From Acetobacterium woodii (GTDB taxonomy: Bacteria; Bacillota; Clostridia; Eubacteriales; Eubacteriaceae), in the NCBI GenBank assembly GCA_016213825.1, contig JACQZP010000026.1:434001-498000 (forward strand): a stretch of DNA of 64,000 nt. Direction: 5' to 3'. The translations under genes were made by a program, and so were the position numbers. Below, in pieces: positions 1-8,337 of the stretch. How positions within the stretch are numbered: the first letter of the stretch is position 1; each line of letters starts with the position of its first letter. The notes beneath the pieces were generated by a model. The model was not told the origin of the DNA, searched no databases, and worked only from the letters and a program-made list of their open reading frames with translations.

Positions 1-2
1 CC

Positions 3-608
3 GAGGCATACTATGGAGTACCAAAAGAACTGGAAGAAAAAGCTCTGTTATATCTGGATACTGAGCTTCGTGAAATTTATGATAACTGGCAAGAATATTT
101 AAAAACTGGTCCTCGCTTAATAGTTGTAAGAGAAGCCGCCCTTGGGGAAAGGGAACTCCTTTTTAGGGACGGCTATCAGGAGTGGTCCAAAAATAGAAGC
201 TTAGAAGAATACATCCGGGACAACTCTAAAGAAGACAACTATGGAAAACGTTTTGTCATCGATTTGGAGGGGAAAATCATCAGTTCATTGATCGTTTTGA
301 ACTTGAAACCGATTATGGGGAAAACGGTTTACGGCATTGGTTCGGTACTCACCCCCAAACTCCATACTGGCAAAGGTTACGCAACGATTCTATTGAAAAA
401 CTGTATTAAACAGATTGAAAAAGACGAGAATGCTCTGATTTTTCTTTTTTCCGATATCAATCCGGATTTTTACAAAAAGTTGGGCTTCAAATTGCTCCCA
501 AAAGAACTGCAGAAAAGCGGAAAAAGTCCGTGTATGGTCAGATGCGGAGAGCAGGACTGGCATAATCTACTCAAGGTTTCAATTGATCGAATTCCAGAGT
601 ATTTTTAA
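3..608 (+). CDS. GNAT-family N-acetyltransferase, 5' end cut by window edge
   Basis: The reading frame is open from the first bases of the window, with no start codon upstream of the GNAT core, so the N-terminus lies outside. The C-terminal half carries the acetyl-CoA binding motif A (LHTGKGYATILLKNC, near bases 351-405) followed by FYKKLGFKLLP, the typical closing beta-strand region of GNAT proteins. About 200 residues are visible. Members of this family transfer an acetyl group to small molecules or protein N-termini; the substrate cannot be told from sequence. A TTG at 264 could open a shorter reading, but the homologous-looking sequence continues upstream of it. Confidence 0.75.
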   Translation, partial: EAYYGVPKELEEKALLYLDTELREIYDNWQEYLKTGPRLIVVREAALGERELLFRDGYQEWSKNRSLEEYIRDNSKEDNYGKRFVIDLEGKIISSLIVLNLKPIMGKTVYGIGSVLTPKLHTGKGYATILLKNCIKQIEKDENALIFLFSDINPDFYKKLGFKLLPKELQKSGKSPCMVRCGEQDWHNLLKVSIDRIPEYF

Positions 609-676
609 GCCCGGCTTATCGATCTAGAGTCTAATCCCAGTGGAAAAAGTATTGAACTAATCGAGGTGGTGAGAAA

Positions 677-913
677 ATGTCTTTTATTTTGGAATACGAA
701 AATTTAATCCAGGAGATTAATGAAGACATCGAAGCGGGCATTGTGACCGTGAATGATTGCATAAAGGTTGTCCGTAAAAGAAAAACCGGTCCAGATGATT
801 ATTGCCCAATTAAGGATTATTACTATGCCGATAATCATCCCAATGTAAAAGTTGAGCAAATGCAAGTTGGTGAGGTCTTAAAAGAATTGACACTGCGTAA
901 TATGATGCGATAA
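677..913 (+). CDS. Small hypothetical protein (78 aa)
   Basis: A good Shine-Dalgarno (GAGGTGG, about 663-669) lies just ahead of the ATG, and a strong terminator follows the stop, so this is probably a real short gene. The protein is acidic at the N-terminus (EYENLIQEINEDIEAGI) and has one basic patch (VVRKRKTG). There are no membrane segments, signal peptide or recognisable domain. It may be co-transcribed with the acetyltransferase gene 69 bases upstream, since no terminator lies between them. Function unknown. Confidence 0.6.
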   Translation: MSFILEYENLIQEINEDIEAGIVTVNDCIKVVRKRKTGPDDYCPIKDYYYADNHPNVKVEQMQVGEVLKELTLRNMMR

Positions 914-978
914 TATCGAAACAATAATGGGATCATGGTTATCAAAACAGATGCTTAGTGTTGGGTATTACTGAAACA

Positions 979-1018
979 AAAAAACAAACGGGATGTTACT
1001 CACCACGTTTGTTTTTTT
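979..1018 (+). terminator. Rho-independent terminator
   Basis: Arms AAAAAACAAACG (979-990) and CGTTTGTTTTTT (1006-1017) are fully complementary around a 15-base loop, with a run of T closing the structure. It ends the unit of the two genes upstream. Confidence 0.75.
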
Positions 1019-1118
1019 AATTGCAATTAAAATTATAGCGAATCTCAACATGACTATCAATAATACTTAATTTATATATAGAAAAAACGCAAAAAAGAGA
1101 ATATATGGGAAAAAAGCA

Positions 1119-1147
1119 TTGACTTTGAAATCGTAAAATATTACAAT
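1119..1147 (+). promoter_or_regulatory. Sigma-A-type promoter for the URO-D-family gene
   Basis: TTGACT (1119-1124), a 17-base spacer and TACAAT (1142-1147). Transcription would start near 1154, leaving an unusually long leader of about 290 bases before the ATG at 1444. The rest of the 530-base gap (914-1443) is A+T-rich; no known riboswitch class was recognised in it. Confidence 0.65.
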
Positions 1148-1443
1148 AATATAAATTTAACCTGTTAAGTTTACATTATATTAAATGCATTTAATTTAGA
1201 AATGGATCGTGGCGAATTGATCAGCTTCACATCCGTTCTGATAACTAGCACGTTTACTTGCATCACTTGAAAACGATTGCTAATACGGTGTTCGTACAAA
1301 AAAACAGAAGCATCTTTGATTCCATTCAGACAAAAAGTGTCGGCCTAAAACCAGATCACCGATGTCAGCTAAAGAAGGATGTTCAAAAGTATAAAAGTAT
1401 AAAACTACAAAACTAAATAATTATAGTTGGAGGCAGAATAATA

Positions 1444-2526
1444 ATGAATAAAATACCATTTGATTCCAAAGAACTGCAGGTTGTAGGGGAAATACCAAAC
1501 TTTTTTGGTACCACCGACCCAATTTTCAACTCTCCGGTAAGCATGAAAGAGAACTATCTGCTGACCATGAAAAAAGATCCGGTTTGGGAAAGTCTGGGGA
1601 ACGAGTCCGGTTTGTTCTGTCCTGCAGTTGTGCCGGATAATATTGCCCGAGCCTTTGTTTTTGAAGCAAATATGTTGCCACCCCAGGATGGTATTGATAT
1701 GTTTGGGATCCCCTGGGAATATGTTCCTGATGCTCAGGGCTCCATGGTCAGACCCGGCAATCACATTCTGGCGGATGCCAATGACTGGAAAGAAGTGATC
1801 AAATTCCCGGATATTGACAGCTGGGACTGGGAAGGAAGTGCCAAAGCCAATAACGGAACCTTTTTAAACGGCAATGCTTTCGTTCTGGCGTGGCAAATCA
1901 ATGGATGGTGGTTTGAACGTCTGATTTCGTTTATGGGTTTTGAGGGAGCAGCCGAAGCCCTGATTGATGAAGATCAAACAGACGCCGTCAAAGAAATTTT
2001 TGAAGCAACCACTGATTTGGCTTGTCGCATCGTCGATAAATTTGTTGAACATTTTGATAATATCGACGGGTTTACGGTTCATGATGACTGGGGCTCCCAA
2101 CGATCGCCTTTCTTCTCGGAAGCTACTGCCCAGGAAATGATCGTTCCTTATATGAGAAAACTGACGGATCACATTCATTCCAAAGGACTATGGGCAGATC
2201 TTCACAGCTGTGGCCATATTGAGTCCCGAATTCAATGTATTCTGGATGCCGGCTGGGATTCCTGGAGTCCTCAAAATATGAACGATACCATCAAGCTATT
2301 TGATGGTTATGGCGACAAAATCAGCCTGGGACTGATTCCCGAAAGTTTTGATCCGGAAACAACCAGCGAAGAAGACCAGCGAAAGCTTGCTCGACAATTT
2401 GCAGAAAAAATTTGTGTCCCCGGAAAATCATCATTTATCAGTGTCTATGCCGTATTGGGCGGAATTATGACACCAGCATTTCGGGAAGAACTTTACAAAC
2501 AGTCAAGAATTCTCTACAGCAACTAA
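1444..2526 (+). CDS. Uroporphyrinogen decarboxylase (URO-D) family methyltransferase
   Basis: The 360-residue protein has the fold signature of the MtaA/CmuA branch of URO-D proteins rather than of heme-pathway HemE. These zinc enzymes move methyl groups from a methyl donor or methylated corrinoid to another acceptor. A probable zinc site is visible as H254-x-C256 (LHSCGH) with C324 as a possible third ligand. The motif HDDWGSQRSPFF is typical of the clade. In acetogens such proteins often belong to O-demethylase or methylamine systems, but no corrinoid protein or activator gene is adjacent, so the substrate is open. The Shine-Dalgarno TTGGAGG precedes the ATG. The gene stands alone between its own promoter and terminator. 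Confidence 0.8.
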   Translation: MNKIPFDSKELQVVGEIPNFFGTTDPIFNSPVSMKENYLLTMKKDPVWESLGNESGLFCPAVVPDNIARAFVFEANMLPPQDGIDMFGIPWEYVPDAQGSMVRPGNHILADANDWKEVIKFPDIDSWDWEGSAKANNGTFLNGNAFVLAWQINGWWFERLISFMGFEGAAEALIDEDQTDAVKEIFEATTDLACRIVDKFVEHFDNIDGFTVHDDWGSQRSPFFSEATAQEMIVPYMRKLTDHIHSKGLWADLHSCGHIESRIQCILDAGWDSWSPQNMNDTIKLFDGYGDKISLGLIPESFDPETTSEEDQRKLARQFAEKICVPGKSSFISVYAVLGGIMTPAFREELYKQSRILYSN

Positions 2527-2535
2527 ATACTGATA

Positions 2536-2604
2536 AAATGCTCCCTTGATGGGCGAACGATTATGATACGCATCGTCGCTTCTCAGAGGAGCATTTCTTT
2601 TTTT
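2536..2604 (+). terminator. Rho-independent terminator after the methyltransferase gene
   Basis: Arms AAATGCTCC (2536-2544) and GGAGCATTT (2588-2596) enclose a long loop that itself could pair, followed by CTTTTTTT. Confidence 0.7.
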
Positions 2605-2755
2605 GATGGCAATAAAAAGTGATGGATTTATGTTTTGCCAGAGCATTGGATTAATCAGATTTCTTTTAATTTTTATATAAAAGCTAGAATGACTTAATGT
2701 AGATTTCAATAATCGCCTAATATTGATGTGTTTGCTGGATAAAGTAGAATACAAG

Positions 2756-2764
2756 TGATATAAT
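2756..2764 (+). promoter_or_regulatory. Extended -10 promoter for the zinc-ribbon gene
   Basis: TGATATAAT fits the extended -10 form (TGnTATAAT); no good -35 is visible. It lies about 135 bases before the start codon at 2901. The remainder of 2605-2900 shows no gene. Confidence 0.4.
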
Positions 2765-2900
2765 GTTGTAAATTGGCACAAAACAAAATAGTAGGTTCAC
2801 AGTTTTTAGCAGAGAAGCGGCGCAATCGGATGTGGCAGCCTTTGCTTAATGACTACGAGAAAAAGGCCTGTTTCAAACCGATCAAAAAAGGAGAGCGAAG

Positions 2901-3563
2901 ATGTTATGTAAAAAATGCGGGACACAACTAACTGATAACACTGAGTTTTGCAATGAATGCGCTAGCACGACCAAAGATGAAGATACATCAACCCGATCCG
3001 ACGATACAGCAGGTCTCGTCGGATGGTCAACATGTTATCAGAACCCTGAGATCGTTGCTGTCGTTAAAAAGAAAAACAAATCGTTCATCGGATACGCATG
3101 GGCCCTGGTGCTCGTCTTTCCAATTGGCTTCCTCATTGCGGGATTATTTTTGCAAACGAGGTCCCTTGTTGGTGGACTCGTCATTGGTTTTGGATTGGGT
3201 CTGGTGATGGTGGTCATCAATATGTTGTATGTAAAAAACCGGAGGGATCAGATTTGGGAAGGTGTAATCGCCGAGAAATATCAAAAGGAAACTGCTGACG
3301 ACGATTCAGATCAAATTGATACCGATTATGTGCTTGTGGTTGAGAAAACCGATGGTCAAAAGCATCCAATAATTTATCAGAATCGCAGAGAACTGTATGA
3401 CTATTTTCAGATCGGCGACCGAGTGAGGTATTACGTGGGCTTGGCGACCTATGAAAAATATGATAAATCAAAAGACCGGATAATCTACTGCAATGTATGC
3501 CTAACAGAAAATCCGATTTCAAACGAGCGATGCAAGAACTGCCACAATCTGCTGTTTAAATAA
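2901..3563 (+). CDS. Membrane protein with zinc ribbons at both ends
   Basis: The 220-residue protein opens with a zinc ribbon (CKKCG at residues 3-7, then CNEC near 17-20). Two hydrophobic segments follow (roughly residues 65-110), then a cytoplasmic-looking charged region, and a second ribbon closes the protein (CNVC and CKNC in the last 25 residues). Both ribbons would lie on the same side of the membrane, presumably the cytoplasm. Zinc-ribbon membrane proteins of this kind are common in Firmicutes but mostly uncharacterised. A strong Shine-Dalgarno (AAAGGAGAG) supports the start. The gene is monocistronic, ending at the hairpin 3569-3608. Confidence 0.7.
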   Translation: MLCKKCGTQLTDNTEFCNECASTTKDEDTSTRSDDTAGLVGWSTCYQNPEIVAVVKKKNKSFIGYAWALVLVFPIGFLIAGLFLQTRSLVGGLVIGFGLGLVMVVINMLYVKNRRDQIWEGVIAEKYQKETADDDSDQIDTDYVLVVEKTDGQKHPIIYQNRRELYDYFQIGDRVRYYVGLATYEKYDKSKDRIIYCNVCLTENPISNERCKNCHNLLFK

Positions 3564-3568
3564 AAATG

Positions 3569-3608
3569 AAACACTTCCTGATCTGCAATTCAATCGGGAA
3601 GTGTTTTT
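3569..3608 (+). terminator. Terminator hairpin, one of two near-identical copies
   Basis: Arms AAACACTTCC (3569-3578) and GGAAGTGTTT (3597-3606) with a following T run. The same arms with the same flanks recur at 6664-6705. The marR promoter starts immediately after it. Confidence 0.75.
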
Positions 3609-3610
3609 AA

Positions 3611-3639
3611 TTGACAATCAATATCTATTATGCTAAGAT
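3611..3639 (+). promoter_or_regulatory. Promoter of the marR-MFS operon
   Basis: Perfect TTGACA (3611-3616), a 17-base spacer and TAAGAT (3634-3639). The -10 element overlaps the left end of the palindrome at 3637-3673, so a bound repressor would block it. Confidence 0.75.
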
Positions 3640-3673
3640 AGTTGTCGTTACAACAATTGTAACGACAACTATC
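3637..3673 (+). promoter_or_regulatory. 37-bp perfect palindrome: MarR operator and/or leader hairpin
   Basis: Two 17-base arms, GATAGTTGTCGTTACAA and its exact reverse complement, flank a 3-base centre (CAA). It begins inside the -10 box and ends about 20 bases before the marR start codon, the expected place for an autoregulatory MarR operator. It is followed by TTTTTT, so the RNA form would also resemble a terminator. Confidence 0.7.
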
Positions 3674-3701
3674 TTTTTTAAATTTGAGGTGAATGATGTT
3701 G

Positions 3702-4133
3702 ATGAACAATCTTTCGATTATAGTCCGTCACAGCAAGGTGTTTTGCGAACGCCGCTTGCATGATTTCGGGGTGGGATTTCCAGAACAGGTGATCCTGATG
3801 TATTTGGCCTCGAACAATGGGGTGAATCAGGATGCTATTGCCCAGCATTTTATGTTGGATAAAGGAGCAATCGCCAAAACGCTGCGGAAACTGGAGGAAA
3901 AAGGCCTGATTGAGCGCCATCAGAATCCCGAAAACAAACGGGAAAATCTTATCTCCATCGCGCCGCAGGGACAAAACATTCTGGGCGAAATGGGAAAAGC
4001 GCTGACCGAATGGAACCAGTATTTTTTTGAAGGCTTAAGTGCCGACGATATCAAACAGTATGAACGGATAACTAATATCATTGCTGACAATGTAGCCAAA
4101 CTAAATGAAAAAAACAGTGAGGATAACCAATAA
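3702..4133 (+). CDS. MarR-family transcriptional regulator
   Basis: A winged-helix regulator of about 143 residues. The central part (NQDAIAQHFMLDKGAIAKTL) is the recognition helix-turn-helix and RHQNPENKRENL is the wing, as in MarR proteins that answer to phenolic compounds or drugs. Start codons at 3693, 3696 and 3702 are all in frame; the Shine-Dalgarno GAGGTG (3686-3691) is too close to the first, so 3696 or 3702 is used. It overlaps or abuts the downstream MFS gene and very likely represses the shared operon through the palindrome at 3637-3673. Confidence 0.85.
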   Translation: MNNLSIIVRHSKVFCERRLHDFGVGFPEQVILMYLASNNGVNQDAIAQHFMLDKGAIAKTLRKLEEKGLIERHQNPENKRENLISIAPQGQNILGEMGKALTEWNQYFFEGLSADDIKQYERITNIIADNVAKLNEKNSEDNQ

Positions 4134-4155
4134 AAGCGGAAGGACAGTGAATGAA

Positions 4156-6534
4156 ATGACCAATCAGAATAAAAAATTCAATTATGGCCTGATCATGGCG
4201 GTATATCTTCTCGGAATTTTTATGGGAGCTTTGGATACTGGGATTGTCACACCGGCACGAACGGTGATTCAAACCAATTTACTGGTGGACGATAAAACCG
4301 GAATTTGGATGATTACTATGTATACCCTGGCTTATGCAGCAAGTATTCCAGTGATGGGGAAATTGGCGGATCGATTCGGCAGAAAGTACATTTATCTGCT
4401 GAGCATCTTTCTTTTTGGATTAGGTTCACTATTTTGTGGTTTGTCACAGAATTTTGAAAGTTTTCCAATGCTGCTGGTGGCAAGAGCAGTTCAGGCCATT
4501 GGTGGTGGCGGTATCGTACCAGTAGCAACCGCCGAATTTGGGACAACCTTTCCCAAAGAAAAGCGGGGTATGGCTTTAGGTTTAGTAGGCGGGGTCTATG
4601 GGATTGCCAATATTTTTGGGGCTTCAGCCGGCAGTGCCATTCTGGATCTGGCCGGAACCGCCAACTGGCAGTATATTTTTTATATTAATGTACCGATCAC
4701 CATTTTTATTCTGGTGGCAGGCCTGATTTGTTTGCCCAATACCCGGGTAGAAAATGTCAGGAAAATCGATATCGGGGGCATCACCATTGTAACGATCATG
4801 GTTCTTTGTGTCCTCTATGGATTAAAAAACATCGATTTCTTTGATTTTAAAAATACCTTCCTCAGCACAGAAGTTTATCCCTTCCTGATCTTTTTTACGC
4901 TGCTGCTTCCGGTTTTTATACTGGTTGAGAAAAAGGCCGAAGATCCAGTTATTAATTTATCCTATTTTAAAAATAGAAATATTTTAATCACGCTGATTTT
5001 GTCATTCATTACCGGGGTGATTATCATGGGGATGATTTTTGTGCCCCAGTTCTGTGAAAATGCCATGAAAACGGCAACCGGAAAGGGCGGTTATTATGTC
5101 ATTATTCTGGGTCTATTTGCTGGTGTGGGCGCACCATTTTCAGGCAAATTAATTGACAAATTCGGAGTGAAAATAACCCTAGGATTCGGTTTTCTGGTGT
5201 CAGTGATCGGTTCGCTGTTCTTGATTTTAGTGACCACCAATTATCCCAATACCCTGACGGTAGTCATCAGTCTGATTTTAATGGGGCTGGGGATTGGTTT
5301 CACCATGGGAACACCAATTAATTATATGATGTTGGACAACACCAAAGTCGAGGAGTCCAATTCAGCCCTGGCAACTGTCTCACTGATCCGATCCATTGGT
5401 ACGGCGGTGGCACCGGCCATCATGGTTGGCTTTATTGCCCACGCTGGTCTGACGGTACAGACAAACGTTATGAATCTGCTGCCAACTGAAGTGAATGTCC
5501 CGACCCTGCCGTATGCCCAGGAGCTGACGGATGAATTTAATCAGCTAAAAACCAATGAAGCCATTGGCGATAAGCTGGCAACCGTCACCTTACCGGACTT
5601 AACTGCCAATAGGACGATTGAAATCAATATGAATGCTGACAGTGGCAATGATGTGCCCGAGGATCTGGTGGCAATGATGAAGGAGTCGGATGTGACGACG
5701 ATCACTGAAAATAGTAAAATATTTGCTGAGCGGATGTTTGCGATTATGACACCGGAACCCATCGCCGAGATCAATAGCGGCATTGATACCGGCATTAATG
5801 GATTAAATACCGGCATAACCCAACTGGACGGCAACATTGCCGAACTCCGATCGGCTTATGATGGCATCGGTGAAGGCATTGCCGGTATGGAATCGGCCAT
5901 TGCATCTCAAGAAGAGGCGCTTTCGCAACTTGAAAGTCTGCGGGTGACGATGGTGGATATGATGGCGGCGGCTGCAGCACAAATGGCTGCAGCGACACCG
6001 GCATCCGGGATGCCAGCGGGTGTGACGGGGCCTCCGGCCGCGGTTTCTTCAGCTATGGGCGGAGGTACCGTCGATGTGGTCAGTATGATTCCCGAAAGTG
6101 TTCGGAGCCAGTTGCCCCAATCGGTTCTGGATGAACTCAGTGATGTCAAAAGTATTGATGATCTGGATGTGAAGATCGGGTCGTTGGAAAGTGCTATCGC
6201 AAATCTGTCGGATCAGGTGGACGCGGCCCGGACAAGCCAGGCACAGATGCAGGTAGCCATTGATTCGATGGCGGATGTGAAAAATCAGTTAGCTAATATG
6301 GTTAATCAGATGACGATCATGAAAAATGCGGTGCCAGGTGCCTTTGAAACTGCTAAAAATGATTATCTAGCGGCGATTGACAGTCGCAGTGGAGTAATTG
6401 AAGACGAATTCCAGCGAACGCTGAACAATGGCTTCAAGCAGGTGTATATGACCGTCGCCATCGCTTCGACGCTGGCATTGATTATTCTGGGTTTTTATAA
6501 AAAGCAGTCAGTACTCGAAGTAGCTCAACCATAG
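4156..6534 (+). CDS. DHA2-type MFS drug transporter with a large extracytoplasmic insert
   Basis: The first 430 residues are a typical 14-helix EmrB/QacA-type multidrug transporter: motif A is LADRFGRKY, and RAVQAIGGGGIVPVA follows in the next segments. The usual last loop is replaced by about 325 residues (roughly 435-760) with two helical, heptad-like stretches (GINGLNTGITQLDGNIAEL and SLESAIANLSDQVDAA) joined by an Ala/Gly/Pro-rich linker. A final helix (VAIASTLALIILGFY) then follows. At about 792 residues it is far longer than the usual 470-520. The start at 4156 is chosen because GGAAGGA (4138-4144) lies 11 bases upstream; GTG 4147 is an alternative. It is co-transcribed with marR. Confidence 0.85.
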   Translation: MTNQNKKFNYGLIMAVYLLGIFMGALDTGIVTPARTVIQTNLLVDDKTGIWMITMYTLAYAASIPVMGKLADRFGRKYIYLLSIFLFGLGSLFCGLSQNFESFPMLLVARAVQAIGGGGIVPVATAEFGTTFPKEKRGMALGLVGGVYGIANIFGASAGSAILDLAGTANWQYIFYINVPITIFILVAGLICLPNTRVENVRKIDIGGITIVTIMVLCVLYGLKNIDFFDFKNTFLSTEVYPFLIFFTLLLPVFILVEKKAEDPVINLSYFKNRNILITLILSFITGVIIMGMIFVPQFCENAMKTATGKGGYYVIILGLFAGVGAPFSGKLIDKFGVKITLGFGFLVSVIGSLFLILVTTNYPNTLTVVISLILMGLGIGFTMGTPINYMMLDNTKVEESNSALATVSLIRSIGTAVAPAIMVGFIAHAGLTVQTNVMNLLPTEVNVPTLPYAQELTDEFNQLKTNEAIGDKLATVTLPDLTANRTIEINMNADSGNDVPEDLVAMMKESDVTTITENSKIFAERMFAIMTPEPIAEINSGIDTGINGLNTGITQLDGNIAELRSAYDGIGEGIAGMESAIASQEEALSQLESLRVTMVDMMAAAAAQMAAATPASGMPAGVTGPPAAVSSAMGGGTVDVVSMIPESVRSQLPQSVLDELSDVKSIDDLDVKIGSLESAIANLSDQVDAARTSQAQMQVAIDSMADVKNQLANMVNQMTIMKNAVPGAFETAKNDYLAAIDSRSGVIEDEFQRTLNNGFKQVYMTVAIASTLALIILGFYKKQSVLEVAQP

Positions 6535-6622
6535 TCGATCCTGTGCATCTCAAAAGCACAAGAAAATTTATTCTTCCTGGATTAGAACTAACCTTCAAAC
6601 TATGGAACAATAAAGAAGACTA

Positions 6623-6631
6623 TGCTATAAT
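6623..6631 (+). promoter_or_regulatory. Extended -10 promoter upstream of the ABC-F gene
   Basis: TGCTATAAT matches the extended -10 consensus exactly; the -35 region is poor. Transcription would begin near 6638 and pass through the hairpin at 6664-6705 before the ATG at 6734. Confidence 0.5.
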
Positions 6632-6663
6632 AAAAATGTTAAAGTCATAGGATATCGTATAAA

Positions 6664-6705
6664 AAACACTTCCTGATCAGTAACACCAATCCGGAAGTGT
6701 TTTTA
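6664..6705 (+). terminator. Second copy of the repeated hairpin, in the ABC-F leader
   Basis: Arms AAACACTTCC (6664-6673) and GGAAGTGTTT (6693-6702) plus T residues. It may end the marR-MFS transcript, or act as an attenuator for the ABC-F gene because a promoter lies just upstream of it. The arms and flanks match the hairpin at 3569-3608. Confidence 0.6.
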
Positions 6706-6733
6706 ATTGGAAAAAATTTGAAATGGAGAATAA

Positions 6734-8290
6734 ATGAGTATTTTAAATGTCGAAAATCTTTCTCATGGTTTTGGTGATCGGGCGATTTATAATCAGGTAT
6801 CGTTTCGGTTATTAAAGGGAGAGCATATCGGTTTAATTGGTCCAAATGGAGAAGGTAAGTCAACCTTCATGAATATTGTTACCGGCAAGCTGATGCCGGA
6901 TGAGGGCAAGGTGGAATGGGCTAAAAATGTCCGTATCGGCTACCTCGATCAGCATGCGGTTTTGCAGCCGGGAATGACCGTCCGGGATGTGCTGACCTCG
7001 GCCTTCGATTTTCTGTTGGAGATTGAAAGCCGAATCGGTTTTCTTTATGAAAAAATGGCTGAAGACAGCCCCGAAGAAATAGAAAAAAGCCTGGAAGAAG
7101 TGGGCGATCTTCAGGAGCTGCTGGAGTTTCATGATTTCTATCTGGTCGATTCAAAGGTGGACGAGGTAGGGAATGCCCTGGGTCTCAATGACATTGGCAT
7201 GGATAAAGATATCACCGAGCTCAGCGGCGGCCAGCGTACCAAGGTGCTGCTCGGAAAACTGCTGCTGGAAAAACCCGATATCCTGCTCTTGGATGAACCC
7301 ACCAACTATCTGGATGAACAGCATATTGACTGGTTAAGGCGCTATCTCAACGATTATGAAAATGCCTTCATTCTGATTTCCCATGATCTGCCCTTTGTTA
7401 ATTCAGTTATTAATCTGATTTATCATATGGATAACCAGAAACTGACCCGTTATGTAGGGGATTATGCAAAATTCCAGGAAGTGCTGGAAGCAAAAAAAGC
7501 CCAGGAACAGGCAGCTTACAATAAACAACAAAATGAAATTGCCGATTTAAAAGACTTTGTGGCCCGCAACAAGGCCCGGGTAGCGACCCGGAATATGGCC
7601 ATGTCCCGGCAGAAAAAACTGGATAAAATGGACATCCTCGAACTGGCCTCTGAGAAACCTAAACCAAAATTTAATTTTAAAGAAGCGGGAGCCACTGGCC
7701 GCCGGGTTTTTGAAACTCAAGATCTGGTCATCGGTTATGATGAACCGTTGTCCAGGCCCCTTAATTTAGTGATGGAACGAAAACAGAAAATTGTCTTAAA
7801 GGGAACCAATGGGATTGGCAAAACAACCCTTTTAAAAAGCATTCTGGGACTGATTCCACCGGTTGCCGGTACCGTTGAGCAGGGCGAAAAACTGCAGATT
7901 GGTTATTATGAACAGGAAATGGATCAGGATATCCGCACCAGCTGCATTGAAGAAGTATGGAAAGAATTCCCTTCGCTGAATCAGAATGAGGTGCGTTCGG
8001 CCCTGGCCCATTGCGGATTGACCCGAAAGCATATCGAGAGCATGGTCAGAGTCTTAAGTGGTGGGGAACAGGCCAAGGTACGGCTATGTAAGCTGATTAA
8101 CCGGGAAACCAATATTCTGGTTCTCGATGAGCCCACCAATCATCTGGATGTGGATGCCAAAGCCGAACTGCAGCGGGCGTTAACAGCTTATAACGGGGGG
8201 ATTCTGATGGTTTGCCATGAACCGGAATTCTATGAAAGCTTTGTCAACGAAGTTTGGGATTGTTCCCAGTGGACCACCAAAGTACTCTAA
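6734..8290 (+). CDS. ABC-F family ATPase (ribosome-associated type)
   Basis: The 518-residue protein has two ATP-binding cassettes in one chain and no membrane segment, the ABC-F layout. The first Walker A is GPNGEGKS (about residue 37), with signature LSGGQRTK and Walker B ILLLDEPTNYLD. The second Walker A is GTNGIGKT, with signature LSGGEQAK and LVLDEPTNHLD. A charged linker (about residues 235-300, rich in Lys, Gln and Ala) separates them, as in ribosome-acting ABC-F proteins. These act on translation in the cytoplasm; some give antibiotic resistance by ribosome protection, others are housekeeping factors. The linker is not long enough to assign resistance by eye. Confidence 0.85.
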   Translation: MSILNVENLSHGFGDRAIYNQVSFRLLKGEHIGLIGPNGEGKSTFMNIVTGKLMPDEGKVEWAKNVRIGYLDQHAVLQPGMTVRDVLTSAFDFLLEIESRIGFLYEKMAEDSPEEIEKSLEEVGDLQELLEFHDFYLVDSKVDEVGNALGLNDIGMDKDITELSGGQRTKVLLGKLLLEKPDILLLDEPTNYLDEQHIDWLRRYLNDYENAFILISHDLPFVNSVINLIYHMDNQKLTRYVGDYAKFQEVLEAKKAQEQAAYNKQQNEIADLKDFVARNKARVATRNMAMSRQKKLDKMDILELASEKPKPKFNFKEAGATGRRVFETQDLVIGYDEPLSRPLNLVMERKQKIVLKGTNGIGKTTLLKSILGLIPPVAGTVEQGEKLQIGYYEQEMDQDIRTSCIEEVWKEFPSLNQNEVRSALAHCGLTRKHIESMVRVLSGGEQAKVRLCKLINRETNILVLDEPTNHLDVDAKAELQRALTAYNGGILMVCHEPEFYESFVNEVWDCSQWTTKVL

Positions 8291-8337
8291 TTCAAAGCTG
8301 ATTTAATCAAAACTAACTATTCGTGGAGAAAAATAAA

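Noticed and set aside
1154-1443. Cobalamin or other riboswitch in the methyltransferase leader
   Set aside because: I looked for the B12-box, SAM-box and T-box patterns by eye and found none. It is kept only as an unexplained leader.
1405-1764. Open frame on the minus strand across the start of the URO-D-family gene
   Set aside because: It is a shadow of the real gene: no ribosome-binding site, no similarity to known folds, and it crosses the leader and coding region.
2605-2781. Minus-strand open frame behind the methyltransferase gene
   Set aside because: It starts in A+T-rich DNA, lacks a ribosome-binding site and overlaps the terminator and the next gene's promoter.
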